Of a stretch of DNA of 64,000 bases, positions 42,555 to 60,099 are shown piece after piece. A program made the position numbers and the translations under genes. The stretch is taken from positions 20,154 to 84,153 of the forward strand of contig NZ_JACONV010000020.1 in NCBI RefSeq assembly GCF_014358015.1. Direction: 5' to 3'. A model generated the notes under the pieces. That model saw nothing but the letters and a program-made list of their open reading frames with translations. It did not search any database and was not told where the DNA came from. The stretch is from Pseudomonas triticifolii. Its GTDB lineage: Bacteria > Pseudomonadota > Gammaproteobacteria > Pseudomonadales > Pseudomonadaceae. Positions within the stretch are counted from its first letter, which is position 1. Every line of letters begins with the position of its first letter.

Positions 42555-42854
42555 TTACTCAGCACTGCTGCTGAAATCGAGATCTTGGCCTGGCTGAAGG
42601 GAGATAACTGCCTTCTTCCAGTCATTACGCTTGCCCAGACCGCGAGCAGTGCGCTTGCTCTTACCCAGAACATTCAGGGTAGTAACACGCTCTACTTTCA
42701 CGCTGAACAGGCTTTCGACGGCCTTCTTGATTTCCAGCTTGGTTGCGTCAGTTGCAACCTTGAAAACGAACTGGCCTTTCTTGTCAGCCAGAACCGTGGC
42801 CTTTTCGGAAACGTGCGGGCCAAGTAGAACTTTAAATACGCGTTCCTGGTTCAT
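42555..42854 (-). CDS. rplW: 50S ribosomal protein L23
   Basis: The 99-residue protein contains [24 protein letters not shown] and ends in an acidic, Ser-rich tip. L23 is the docking site of trigger factor and SRP at the tunnel exit. It overlaps the rplD stop by four bases. Confidence 0.97.
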
Positions 42855-43453
42855 CCCAGCAGCTCCTCGAATTTCTTCACGGCCGACACGGTGATCAACA
42901 CCTTGTCGTATGCGATCAGACTAACTGGATCGGAACCCTGTACGTCACGAACATCAACGTGCGGCAGGTTACGAGCAGCCAGGTACAGATTCTGGTCAAC
43001 AGCATCAGACACGATCAGGACGTCAGTCAGGCCCATGCCATTCAGCTTGCTCAGCAAGTCTTTGGTTTTCGGTGCTTCAACAGCGAAGTCCTGAACCACG
43101 ACCAGACGATCAGTACGAACCAGTTCAGCAAGGATGGAGCGCAGTGCTGCGCGGTACATCTTCTTGTTGAGCTTCTGAGAGTGGTCCTGAGGACGAGCTG
43201 CGAAAGTGGTACCGCCGCCACGCCAGATTGGGCTACGGATAGTACCGGCACGAGCACGGCCAGTACCCTTTTGACGCCATGGGCGCTTACCGCCACCAGA
43301 AACGTCAGAACGGGTCTTCTGCTGCTTGCTACCCTGACGACCGCCAGCCATGTAGGCCACGACTGCCTGGTGAACCAGCGTCTCGTTGAATTCGCCGCCA
43401 AATGTCAGTTCGGAAACTTCGATTGCTTGAGCGTCATTTACATTTAATTGCAT
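42851..43453 (-). CDS. rplD: 50S ribosomal protein L4
   Basis: The 200-residue protein has the tunnel loop [20 protein letters not shown] and [22 protein letters not shown]. In E. coli L4 also represses its own S10 operon by acting on the leader and NusA. It ends inside the rplW start. Confidence 0.97.
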
Positions 43454-43465
43454 GTCAGCTTCCCC

Positions 43466-44101
43466 TTAACCGCGAGCCTTGGCTGCCGGACGTACAACCA
43501 GGTTGCCGCCAGTAGCGCCAGGAACAGCACCCTTGACCAACAACAGATTGCGTTCAGCGTCCACGCGCACTACTTCCAGGGACTGCACGGTCACGCGCTC
43601 AGCGCCCATATGACCGGACATTTTTTTGCCCTTGAATACACGACCAGGAGTCTGGCACTGGCCGATAGAGCCCGGGACGCGGTGGGAGACGGAGTTACCG
43701 TGGGTGTTATCCTGACCACGGAAATTCCAGCGCTTGATCGTACCCTGGAAGCCTTTACCCTTGGACTGACCGGTTACATCAACCAGTTGACCAGCAGCGA
43801 AGATTTCAGCGTTGATCAGATCGCCAGCCTGGTAGTCGCCTTCTTCAAGACGGAATTCCATGATGGTACGACCGGCAGCAACGTTCGCCTTGGCGAAGTG
43901 ACCTGCCTGCGCAGCTGTAACACGCGAAGCACGACGCTCGCCGACAGTGACTTGCACTGCACGATAGCCATCGGTTTCTTCGGTTTTGAACTGAGTGACG
44001 CGATTCGGCTCGATCTCAATGACCGTGACCGGAATGGAGACACCTTCTTCGGTGAAAATACGGGTCATACCGCATTTACGACCGACTACACCAATAGTCA
44101 T
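43466..44101 (-). CDS. rplC: 50S ribosomal protein L3
   Basis: The 211-residue protein starts MTIGVVGRKCGMTRIFTEEG and has the Gln-methylation-site region NFRGQDNTHGNSVSHRVPGSIGQ. It binds near the 3' end of 23S rRNA and helps start assembly. An 11-codon upstream extension is not L3-like and was dropped. Confidence 0.97.
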   Translation of the reverse strand: MTIGVVGRKCGMTRIFTEEGVSIPVTVIEIEPNRVTQFKTEETDGYRAVQVTVGERRASRVTAAQAGHFAKANVAAGRTIMEFRLEEGDYQAGDLINAEIFAAGQLVDVTGQSKGKGFQGTIKRWNFRGQDNTHGNSVSHRVPGSIGQCQTPGRVFKGKKMSGHMGAERVTVQSLEVVRVDAERNLLLVKGAVPGATGGNLVVRPAAKARG

Positions 44102-44182
44102 GTTGTAAACCTCATGAGTGTACGGGGCTTTCACCCGCTATGGCCGCCCATTTCAGAGCGTTACACGACTAAGACCCAAGTC

Positions 44183-44494
44183 TTAGCCGAGGCTGATCTG
44201 AACTTCCACACCGGCCGCAAGATCAAGCTTCATAAGAGCATCAACGGTTTTATCCGTTGGCTGGACGATGTCCAGAACGCGCTTATGAGTACGGATCTCA
44301 TACTGGTCGCGCGCGTCTTTGTTGACGTGCGGAGAAACCAGAACGGTGAACCGCTCTTTACGAGTCGGCAGTGGAATCGGACCACGCACCTGTGCACCAG
44401 TACGTTTCGCGGTTTCCACGATTTCCTGGGTTGATTGGTCGATCAGGCGATGGTCAAAAGCCTTCAACCTGATACGGATTTGCTGGTTTTGCAT
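44183..44494 (-). CDS. rpsJ: 30S ribosomal protein S10 / NusE
   Basis: The 103-residue protein starts [20 protein letters not shown] and has [33 protein letters not shown]. As NusE it pairs with NusB (3211-3708) in antitermination. It heads the S10 operon; its leader of about 90 bases lies between the tuf terminator and the start. An in-frame 21-codon extension overlaps that leader and is rejected. Confidence 0.97.
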
Positions 44495-44591
44495 TGGATT
44501 CAGACTCCAGATTGCTGTTCCCACCGAGCGCAATACGCCCGTTAAAAGGAGGCGCAATTCTATAGACGAGCTGGCGGGGTGTCAACCCAAT

Positions 44592-44621
44592 AAAAAAGCC
44601 CCCGCAAGGCGGGGGCTTTTT
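44592..44621 (-). terminator. Terminator of tuf
   Basis: GCCCCCGC and GCGGGGGC arms around AAG are followed by a T-run on the minus strand (A-run at 44592-44597). It lies 14 bases after the tuf stop and separates the str genes from the S10 operon. Confidence 0.95.
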
Positions 44622-44635
44622 CAAGGCATCAACGC

Positions 44636-45829
44636 TTAAGCGACGATTTTTGCTACTACACCAGCGCCGACGGTACGACCGCCTTCACGGATAGCGAAAC
44701 GCAGACCGTCTTCCATTGCGATTGGCTTGATCAGGGTAACGTTAACTTTAACGTTATCACCTGGCATTACCATCTCAACGCCTTCCGGCAGTTCGCAGCT
44801 ACCGGTTACGTCGGTAGTACGGAAGTAGAACTGTGGACGGTAGCCTTTGAAGAACGGAGTATGACGGCCGCCTTCTTCCTTGCTCAGAACGTAGATTTCA
44901 GCTTCGAACTGAGTGTGCGGCTTAACGGTACCTGGCTTGACCAGAACCTGGCCACGCTCAACGTCGTCACGCTTGGTGCCACGCAGCAGAACGCCGCAGT
45001 TCTCACCAGCACGGCCTTCGTCCAGCAGCTTGCGGAACATCTCAACGCCAGTGCAAGTAGTCTTGGTAGTGTCACGCAGACCTACGATTTCTACTTCTTC
45101 CTGGATCTTGATGATGCCACGCTCAACACGACCGGTAACAACAGTACCACGACCGGAGATCGAGAATACGTCTTCGATTGGCATCAGGAACGGCTTGTCG
45201 ATAGCACGAACTGGTTCTGGGATGTAGCTGTCCAGAGTCTCAACCAGCTTCTTGACAGCCGTGGTGCCCATCTCGTTGTCGTCTTGGCCGTTCAGAGCCA
45301 TCAGAGCCGAACCGATGATGATCGGAGTGTCGTCACCTGGGAAATCGTAAGTGCTGAGCAGGTCACGCACTTCCATTTCAACCAGTTCCAGCAGCTCAGC
45401 GTCGTCAACCATGTCAGCCTTGTTCAGGAAGACAACGATGTACGGAACGCCAACCTGACGGGACAGCAGGATGTGCTCACGAGTCTGAGGCATCGGGCCG
45501 TCAGCAGCGGAACAAACCAGAATCGCGCCGTCCATCTGGGCAGCACCGGTGATCATGTTTTTTACGTAGTCGGCGTGACCTGGGCAGTCAACGTGCGCGT
45601 AGTGGCGAACGGCCGAATCGTATTCAACGTGAGCGGTGTTGATGGTGATACCACGAGCTTTCTCTTCCGGGGCGCTGTCGATCTTGTCGAAGTCTACCTT
45701 TGCGGAACCGAAAACTTCGGAGCAAACACGAGTCAGAGCAGCGGTCAGCGTGGTTTTACCATGGTCGACGTGACCGATGGTGCCAACGTTGACGTGCGGT
45801 TTGTTACGTTCAAATTTTTCTTTAGCCAC
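44636..45829 (-). CDS. tuf: Elongation factor Tu
   Basis: The 397-residue GTPase delivers aminoacyl-tRNA to the ribosome. G motifs are GHVDHGKTT, the DxxG in DCPGHADY, NKAD and GSAL; domains 2 and 3 follow, with the CDCxxTT-like region of the family. It lies 31 bases after fusA. The second copy, tufB, that many gammaproteobacteria keep between tRNA-Thr and tRNA-Trp is absent at that position in this window (61134-61297), so this may be the only copy. Confidence 0.98.
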   Translation of the reverse strand: MAKEKFERNKPHVNVGTIGHVDHGKTTLTAALTRVCSEVFGSAKVDFDKIDSAPEEKARGITINTAHVEYDSAVRHYAHVDCPGHADYVKNMITGAAQMDGAILVCSAADGPMPQTREHILLSRQVGVPYIVVFLNKADMVDDAELLELVEMEVRDLLSTYDFPGDDTPIIIGSALMALNGQDDNEMGTTAVKKLVETLDSYIPEPVRAIDKPFLMPIEDVFSISGRGTVVTGRVERGIIKIQEEVEIVGLRDTTKTTCTGVEMFRKLLDEGRAGENCGVLLRGTKRDDVERGQVLVKPGTVKPHTQFEAEIYVLSKEEGGRHTPFFKGYRPQFYFRTTDVTGSCELPEGVEMVMPGDNVKVNVTLIKPIAMEDGLRFAIREGGRTVGAGVVAKIVA

Positions 45830-45860
45830 GACAAATAACTCCTAGCCTAAAGGCGCTGAA

Positions 45861-47966
45861 TCAGCCTTGTTTTTTGGTTACAGTTTCGACGATGTGCGAC
45901 GGCGCTGTATTGTATTTTTTGAATTCCATAGAGTAGCTTGCGCGACCCTGAGACATGGAGCGAACGTCGGTCGCATAACCGAACATCTCACCCAACGGAA
46001 CCTCGGCGCGAATAACCTTGCCGGAAACCGTATCTTCCATACCCAGAATCATGCCGCGACGACGGTTAAGGTCGCCCATCACGTCACCCATATAGTCTTC
46101 AGGCGTAACAACCTCTACCGCCATGATCGGCTCAAGCAACTCACCACCGCCCTTCTGGGCCAGTTGCTTGGTCGCCATGGAAGCAGCCACCTTAAACGCC
46201 ATCTCGTTCGAGTCGACGTCGTGGTAAGAACCATCAAACACGGTAGCCTTCAGGCCGATCAGCGGATAGCCGGCGACAACACCGTTCTTCATCTGCTCTT
46301 CGATACCCTTCTGGATAGCCGGGATGTATTCCTTAGGAACAACACCACCCACCACTTCGTTCACGAATTGCAGACCTTCCTGACCTTCGTCAGCAGGTGC
46401 AAAACGGATCCAGCAGTGACCGAACTGGCCACGACCGCCGGATTGACGAACGAACTTGCCTTCGATTTCGCAGTTCTTCGTGATGCGCTCACGATAGGAA
46501 ACCTGAGGCTTGCCGATGTTGGCTTCGACGTTGAACTCACGGCGCATCCGGTCAACCAGGATGTCCAGGTGCAGTTCGCCCATGCCAGAGATGATCGTCT
46601 GACCAGTCTCTTCATCAGTTTTTACGCGGAAAGACGGGTCTTCCTGAGCAAGCTTGCCCAGTGCGATACCCATTTTTTCCTGGTCATCCTTGGTTTTAGG
46701 CTCAACGGCAACCGAAATAACCGGCTCCGGGAAGTCCATGCGAACCAGGATGATTGGCTTGTCAGCGTTGCACAAGGTTTCACCAGTGGTGACGTCCTTC
46801 ATGCCGATCAAGGCCGCGATGTCACCAGCGCGTACTTCCTTGATTTCTTCGCGGGCGTTTGCGTGCATTTGCACCATACGACCCACGCGCTCTTTCTTGC
46901 CTTTCACCGAGTTGATCACGCCGTCGCCGGATGCCAACACGCCCGAGTAAACACGGACGAAAGTCAAGGTACCCACAAATGGGTCGGTAGCGATCTTGAA
47001 CGCCAGAGCCGAGAAAGGCTCGTCGTCGTCTGCATGACGCTCCATCTGAACTTCCTCGTTATCAGGGTCGGAACCCTTGATAGCAGGAATGTCGGTTGGA
47101 GCAGGCAGGTAGTCGATTACGGCGTCGAGAACCAGGGGAACGCCCTTGTTCTTGAACGAAGAACCACAAACAGCCAGAACGATCTCACCAGCGATAGTAC
47201 GCTGACGCAGAGCGGCCTTGATTTCCGCGTTGGTGAGTTCTTCACCTTCGAGGTACTTGTTCATCAGCTCTTCGCTGGCTTCGGCCGCAGCCTCAACCAT
47301 GTTGCTGCGCCACTCGTCAGCCAGTTCCTGCAGCTCTGCAGGGATAGGCTTGCGAACAGGAACCATACCCTTGTCAGCATCGTTCCAGTAAACAGCTTCC
47401 ATGGACATCAGATCGATCTGACCCTGGAAGTTATCTTCGGAACCGATAGCCAGCTGGATAGGCACCGGTGTGTGACCCAGGCGCTGCTTGATCTGAGCGA
47501 TCACGCGCAGGAAGTTCGCACCTGCACGGTCCATCTTGTTCACGTAAACGATACGTGGAACACCGTACTTGTTGGCTTGACGCCATACGGTTTCGGACTG
47601 CGGCTCTACGCCGGAAGTACCACAGAACACAACGACCGCGCCGTCGAGTACACGCAGGGAACGCTCAACTTCAATGGTGAAGTCCACGTGACCCGGGGTA
47701 TCGATGACGTTGAAGCGGTACTGATCTTTGTGCTGCTTTTCAGAACCCTGCCAGAAGGCAGTGATGGCAGCAGAAGTGATGGTAATACCACGCTCCTGCT
47801 CCTGAACCATCCAGTCTGTGGTCGCGGCGCCGTCATGCACCTCGCCCATCTTATGACTTTTGCCGGTGTAAAAAAGGACGCGCTCGGTGGTGGTGGTTTT
47901 ACCAGCATCCACGTGAGCGACGATACCAATGTTACGGTAACGGCCAATCGGTGTAGTACGAGCCAT
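45861..47966 (-). CDS. fusA: Elongation factor G
   Basis: EF-G moves tRNA and mRNA during translocation and helps recycle ribosomes. The 701-residue GTPase has AHVDAGKTTTTER, DTPGHVDF and NKMDRAGANF in its G domain and the four following EF-G domains, ending in the AE-helix region near DPSH-like sequence (the protein ends SHIVETVTKKQG). A paralogue may exist elsewhere in the genome. It lies 30 bases after rpsG. Confidence 0.97.
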   Translation of the reverse strand: MARTTPIGRYRNIGIVAHVDAGKTTTTERVLFYTGKSHKMGEVHDGAATTDWMVQEQERGITITSAAITAFWQGSEKQHKDQYRFNVIDTPGHVDFTIEVERSLRVLDGAVVVFCGTSGVEPQSETVWRQANKYGVPRIVYVNKMDRAGANFLRVIAQIKQRLGHTPVPIQLAIGSEDNFQGQIDLMSMEAVYWNDADKGMVPVRKPIPAELQELADEWRSNMVEAAAEASEELMNKYLEGEELTNAEIKAALRQRTIAGEIVLAVCGSSFKNKGVPLVLDAVIDYLPAPTDIPAIKGSDPDNEEVQMERHADDDEPFSALAFKIATDPFVGTLTFVRVYSGVLASGDGVINSVKGKKERVGRMVQMHANAREEIKEVRAGDIAALIGMKDVTTGETLCNADKPIILVRMDFPEPVISVAVEPKTKDDQEKMGIALGKLAQEDPSFRVKTDEETGQTIISGMGELHLDILVDRMRREFNVEANIGKPQVSYRERITKNCEIEGKFVRQSGGRGQFGHCWIRFAPADEGQEGLQFVNEVVGGVVPKEYIPAIQKGIEEQMKNGVVAGYPLIGLKATVFDGSYHDVDSNEMAFKVAASMATKQLAQKGGGELLEPIMAVEVVTPEDYMGDVMGDLNRRRGMILGMEDTVSGKVIRAEVPLGEMFGYATDVRSMSQGRASYSMEFKKYNTAPSHIVETVTKKQG

Positions 47967-47996
47967 AAAGCCCTCGCAAAATTAGTGACGCTGAAA

Positions 47997-48467
47997 TTAG
48001 AAGCGGTAGTGCGAGAAAGCCTTGTTGGCCTCAGCCATACGGTGCACGTCTTCACGCTTCTTGACCGCAGCACCTTTACCTTCGGCGGCGTCCAACAGTT
48101 CGCCAGCCAAACGCAGAGCCATAGACTTCTCACCGCGCTTACGCGCGAAGTCTACCAGCCAACGCATTGCCAGAGCATTACGACGGGACGGACGAACTTC
48201 GACCGGAACCTGGTAAGTAGCACCGCCTACACGGCGCGACTTTACTTCGACCAGCGGAGCGATGGCGTCGAGAGCTTTCTCGAAGATTTCCAGGGGATCG
48301 CTGTTCTTACGCTCTTTAACCTTCTCCAGCGCGCCATAAACGATACGCTCGGCAACGGCTTTCTTGCCGCTTTCCATCACGTGGTTCATGAACTTCGCCA
48401 GAATCTGGCTTCCGTATTTTGGATCGTCAAGCACTTCGCGCTTGGCTGCTACGCGTCTTCTTGGCAT
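47997..48467 (-). CDS. rpsG: 30S ribosomal protein S7
   Basis: The 156-residue protein starts [20 protein letters not shown] and contains [28 protein letters not shown]. It initiates assembly of the 30S head and, in E. coli, regulates the str operon. It is separated from rpsL by a 122-base gap with no obvious hairpin. Confidence 0.97.
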
Positions 48468-48589
48468 GGATAAGCCCTCAAACGGTCTTCAGGTTAGCTC
48501 GGGACCACCACCCAAAAAAGGATGCGCCCGACCTTACTCTTATCGACTCAGAAAAATAGAAATCTGCAATTTTTAACAGAAGCCAAATA

Positions 48590-48961
48590 CTACTTAGGCT
48601 TCTTGGTACCGTATTTCGAGCGACCCTGGTTACGGCCTTTAACGCCGGAGGTATCCAGAGAACCACGAACGGTGTGATAACGAACACCTGGCAAGTCTTT
48701 TACACGACCGCCACGGATCAGTACCACGCTGTGCTCTTGCAGGTTGTGACCTTCACCACCGATGTACGAGGAAACCTCGAAACCGTTGGTCAGGCGCACA
48801 CGGCAGACTTTACGCAATGCCGAGTTAGGTTTTTTCGGCGTGGTGGTATACACACGAGTGCACACACCGCGACGTTGCGGGCAGTTCTGCAGCGCAGGCA
48901 CGTCGGATTTCTCGACGATACGCTTACGCGGCTGACGTACCAGCTGGTTGATAGTTGCCAT
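48590..48961 (-). CDS. rpsL: 30S ribosomal protein S12
   Basis: The 123-residue decoding-centre protein has TTTPKKPNSALRKVCRVRLT and GGRVKDLPGVRYHTVRG. Lys43 and Lys88 (E. coli numbering is the same here) are unchanged, so the sequence predicts no S12-type streptomycin resistance. It begins the str operon after a structured gap downstream of rpoC. Confidence 0.97.
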   Translation of the reverse strand: MATINQLVRQPRKRIVEKSDVPALQNCPQRRGVCTRVYTTTPKKPNSALRKVCRVRLTNGFEVSSYIGGEGHNLQEHSVVLIRGGRVKDLPGVRYHTVRGSLDTSGVKGRNQGRSKYGTKKPK

Positions 48962-49083
48962 CTACTAGCTCCACTGTTGTCTTGCGACGCTATTGTCTTA
49001 CAAGAAAAGCAAATGACAGGGCACAAGCCCCGCCAAATTTAGGGGTACAAGAGTCTAAAGAGGATCCTGCCCCCAGTCAAGAC

Positions 49084-49151
49084 AAAGCCCCGACGTCCGC
49101 ACCAGGCGGACAGCACGAATGCTGTACGACTGATGCGAGTGCCGAGGCTTT
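49084..49151 (-). other. Branched RNA fold directly after rpoC
   Basis: On the minus strand the transcript can form a closing 9-bp stem (49084-49092 with 49143-49151, one G-U). Inside it lie a 6-bp hairpin with loop CUGGU (49095-49111) and a hairpin with a UUCG tetraloop (about 49110-49125). The two inner stems share two bases, so they compete or stack. It starts five bases after the rpoC stop and has no U-run, so it is not a simple terminator. Confidence 0.55.
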
Positions 49152-49155
49152 AGTC

Positions 49156-53355
<4,200 letters not shown>

Positions 53356-53419
53356 GGCCTTTCCTCCTGGCGGAGCAGGGAGCAGGGATTTACGCCCTGC
53401 TCCCGATTCACGTCACGTG

Positions 53420-57493
<4,074 letters not shown>

Positions 57494-57637
57494 CAGCGTT
57501 CCCCAGCTTGGTCACCTGCTTGTTTGGCTCCCTCCCGACGGAAGCAGCCAGAAAATCGTGCAAACCCCTTGGTTTGCGCCACCGCCATCGGTGGATCCTG
57601 CACGCTATAGAGATTGACAGCGCCAATCGTCTATAAC

Positions 57638-57668
57638 GGAAAAAGGCCGGTGGCAAAAGCCACCAGCC
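57638..57668 (-). terminator. Attenuator between rplL and rpoB
   Basis: On the minus strand, a 10-bp stem with one G-U pair (57645-57654 with 57659-57668, loop of four) runs into TTTTT. It lies 46 bases after the rplL stop in a 220-base gap. This is the classic place where most rplJL transcripts stop, so that rpoBC is made at a lower rate. Confidence 0.9.
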
Positions 57669-57713
57669 ATCAGCCTTTCGCTAAATGCGTGGGCTGGACA
57701 CTCAAATCGATGC

Positions 57714-58079
57714 TTATTTCAGCTCGACTTTAGCGCCTGCTTCTTCCAGAGTAGCTTTGGCTTTGTCAGCTGCGTCTTTGGCAACAGCTTCCAGGACCAT
57801 TGCTGGAGCGCCGTCAACGACTGCCTTGGCTTCTTTCAGGCCCAGACCGGTCAGTTCACGAACTGCCTTGATCACGTTAACTTTCTTCTCGCCAGCTTCC
57901 AGCAGCATGACGTTGAATTCAGTTTGTTCTTCAACAACAGCGGCAGCAGCAGCTGGACCAGCAGAAGCAGCGGCAGCAGTAACGCCGAACTTCTCTTCGA
58001 ACGCCTTGATCAGCTCTACAACCTGCAGAACGGACATTTCAGCTACGGCGTTAAGGATATCGTCTTGAGAGATGGACAT
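57714..58079 (-). CDS. rplL: 50S ribosomal protein L7/L12
   Basis: The 121-residue stalk protein has the dimerising N-terminal domain (MSISQDDILNAVAEMSVLQV), an Ala/Gly hinge at about 36-50 and the factor-binding C-terminal domain FNVMLLEAGEKKVNVIKAVR followed by GLGLKEAKAVVDGAP. It is present in several copies per ribosome, anchored by L10 encoded just upstream. Confidence 0.98.
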   Translation of the reverse strand: MSISQDDILNAVAEMSVLQVVELIKAFEEKFGVTAAAASAGPAAAAAVVEEQTEFNVMLLEAGEKKVNVIKAVRELTGLGLKEAKAVVDGAPAMVLEAVAKDAADKAKATLEEAGAKVELK

Positions 58080-58158
58080 GACTCAATTTCCTGAATTGGG
58101 GGACGGCCTACGCGACCATCAAAATAAACAAAAATACGCGAAAAGATCTGACTCAGCC

Positions 58159-58659
58159 TTAGGCTGCAGCTGCTTCTTTTTGGTCGCGAACAGCCGCCAG
58201 AGTACGAGCCAACTTGCTGGTAGCGCCTTGAATCACGCTCATCAGCTGAGAAATTGCTTCGTCACGGGTCGGCAGGCTTGCCAGTACGTCGATCTGATTA
58301 GCTGCGAGGAACTTGCCCTCGAACGCAGCTGCCTTGATCTCGAACTTGTCCTGACCTTTGGCGAATTCCTTGAACAGTCGGGCAGCAGCGCCCGGATGCT
58401 CGTTAGAGAATGCGATCAAGGTCGGGCCAGTGAACACGTCGTTGAGAACACTGAATTCAGTGTCAGCAACAGCGCGCTTGAGCAGTGTGTTACGTACAAC
58501 ACGTACGTAAACGCCAGCTTCACGAGCCTCTTTACGGAGTCCGGTCATAGCGCCGACTGTCACGCCGCGGGCATCAGCCACGACTGCGGACAGACCAGCT
58601 TTGGCAGCCTCGTTGACTTCAGCGACGATGGCCTTCTTGTCTTCGAGTTTAATTGCCAC
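58159..58659 (-). CDS. rplJ: 50S ribosomal protein L10
   Basis: The 166-residue protein starts MAIKLEDKKAIVAEVNEAAK and has KAGLSAVVADARGVTVGAMTGLRKEAR. It forms the base of the L12 stalk and, with L12, represses its own mRNA by binding the leader (58660-58854) in bacteria studied. Confidence 0.97.
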   Translation of the reverse strand: MAIKLEDKKAIVAEVNEAAKAGLSAVVADARGVTVGAMTGLRKEAREAGVYVRVVRNTLLKRAVADTEFSVLNDVFTGPTLIAFSNEHPGAAARLFKEFAKGQDKFEIKAAAFEGKFLAANQIDVLASLPTRDEAISQLMSVIQGATSKLARTLAAVRDQKEAAAA

Positions 58660-58854
58660 GGGTTTAACTCCTGCTTGTTACCGTTTCATCTGGCCTAAGC
58701 CTGATGTCGTTTTGGTGTCTGATTCGGTAAGGAACCGGGAGCACCATCTGCGTAGGCTTGAGTTTTAAGACTTTCGCCGCCTACGGTCTTGGATAGCCCC
58801 CGCCAGGCAGGGACCCCAATTTTTCAGCGATGCGTCAGACGCATCGCCTTTGTC
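58660..58854 (-). promoter_or_regulatory. L10 leader region
   Basis: This 195-base gap between rplA and rplJ has the position and length of the autoregulatory L10 leader. At its upstream end is a perfect 10-bp inverted repeat (58827-58836 with 58838-58847, one central base) just after the rplA stop; it has no T-run. The L10-binding kink-turn itself I could not resolve by eye. Confidence 0.6.
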
Positions 58855-59550
58855 TTACGCGTCCAGCGAGCCCTGATCAATCACCAGGCCTGGGCCCATG
58901 GTGGTGCTCAGAGTAACGCGCTTGACGTAGATACCTTTCGAGGAAGCAGGCTTGATACGCTTGAGATCAGCGAGCAGCGCTTCAACGTTTTCCTTCAGCT
59001 TGACGGCGTCGAAACCGACTTTGCCAACAGAAGTGTGGATGATGCCGTTCTTGTCGGTGCGATAACGAACCTGACCAGCCTTGGCATTCTTGACGGCGTT
59101 AGCAACGTCAGGAGTAACAGTGCCGACTTTCGGGTTAGGCATCAGACCGCGAGGACCAAGAACCTGGCCCAGCTGACCAACAACGCGCATTGCGTCCGGG
59201 GAGGCAATGACGACGTCATAGTTCAGGTCGCCAGCTTTCATTTCAGCAGCCAGATCGTCCATACCAACGCGATCAGCGCCGGCAGCCAGAGCGGCTTCAG
59301 CAGCAGGACCCTGGGTGAATACTGCAACGCGTACAGTCTTGCCAGTGCCGTGCGGCAGAACAGTAGCGCTACGCACTACCTGGTCAGATTTACGAGGGTC
59401 AACACCCAGGTTTACAGCAATGTCCACGGACTCGCTGAACTTGACGGTCGACAGCTCGGTCAGCAGAGCTGCTGCATCTACAAAGTTGTAGGCCTTGCCA
59501 GCTTCGATCTTGCCAGCGATTGCCTTTTGGCGCTTGGTCAGCTTAGCCAT
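58855..59550 (-). CDS. rplA: 50S ribosomal protein L1
   Basis: The 231-residue protein starts MAKLTKRQKAIAGKIEAGKA and has the conserved RGLMPNPKVGTVTPDVANAV segment. L1 moves the stalk at the E site and in E. coli represses the L11-L1 operon. Its start shares a base with the rplK stop. Confidence 0.97.
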   Translation of the reverse strand: MAKLTKRQKAIAGKIEAGKAYNFVDAAALLTELSTVKFSESVDIAVNLGVDPRKSDQVVRSATVLPHGTGKTVRVAVFTQGPAAEAALAAGADRVGMDDLAAEMKAGDLNYDVVIASPDAMRVVGQLGQVLGPRGLMPNPKVGTVTPDVANAVKNAKAGQVRYRTDKNGIIHTSVGKVGFDAVKLKENVEALLADLKRIKPASSKGIYVKRVTLSTTMGPGLVIDQGSLDA

Positions 59551-59981
59551 TACACACCCTCCACGTTAAGGCCCATGCTACGAGCGGAACCGGCGATGGT
59601 ACGCACGGCCGCATCCATGTCAGCAGCTGTCAGATCCGCATTTTTTACTTTTGCGATTTCTTCCAGCTGAGCACGGGTCACGGTGCCAACTTTAACGGTG
59701 TTCGGGCGAGCCGAGCCGCTGGTCAAACCTGCAGCTTTTTTCAGCAGAACCGACGCAGGGGTACTTTTTGTTTCGAAAGTGAAGCTACGGTCGCTGTATA
59801 CAGTGATGATCACTGGAGTCGGCAAGCCTGGCTCAAGACCCTGAGTACGGGCGTTGAACGCTTTGCAGAATTCCATGATGTTCACACCGTGCTGACCCAG
59901 AGCCGGGCCTACTGGCGGGCTTGGGTTAGCCTGAGCGGCTTTCACTTGCAGCTTGATGTATGCAGTTATCTTCTTGGCCAT
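59550..59981 (-). CDS. rplK: 50S ribosomal protein L11
   Basis: The 143-residue protein starts MAKKITAYIKLQVKAAQANP, followed by SPPVGPALGQHGVNIMEFCKAFN. These Pro residues in the N-terminal domain are targets of thiostrepton-type drugs. It binds the GTPase-associated centre. A four-codon upstream extension was dropped as not family-like. Confidence 0.97.
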   Translation of the reverse strand: MAKKITAYIKLQVKAAQANPSPPVGPALGQHGVNIMEFCKAFNARTQGLEPGLPTPVIITVYSDRSFTFETKSTPASVLLKKAAGLTSGSARPNTVKVGTVTRAQLEEIAKVKNADLTAADMDAAVRTIAGSARSMGLNVEGV

Positions 59982-60052
59982 GAGGCACTCCAATTACGGG
60001 TTCAAGCGCCAATAAAGGCTCCCCGGTTGCTTACGCGTATATCCCAGTGACG

Positions 60053-60081
60053 AAAAAACCCCACAGCCTTAGGCTACGGGG
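60053..60081 (-). terminator. Terminator/attenuator between nusG and rplK
   Basis: On the minus strand, CCCCGTAGCC pairs with GGCTGTGGGG (two G-U pairs) around TAA and runs into TTTTTT. It is 19 bases after the nusG stop, so rplK probably has its own promoter in the 71 bases before its start. Confidence 0.88.
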
Positions 60082-60099
60082 TATGGGATTCCAGCTCAG

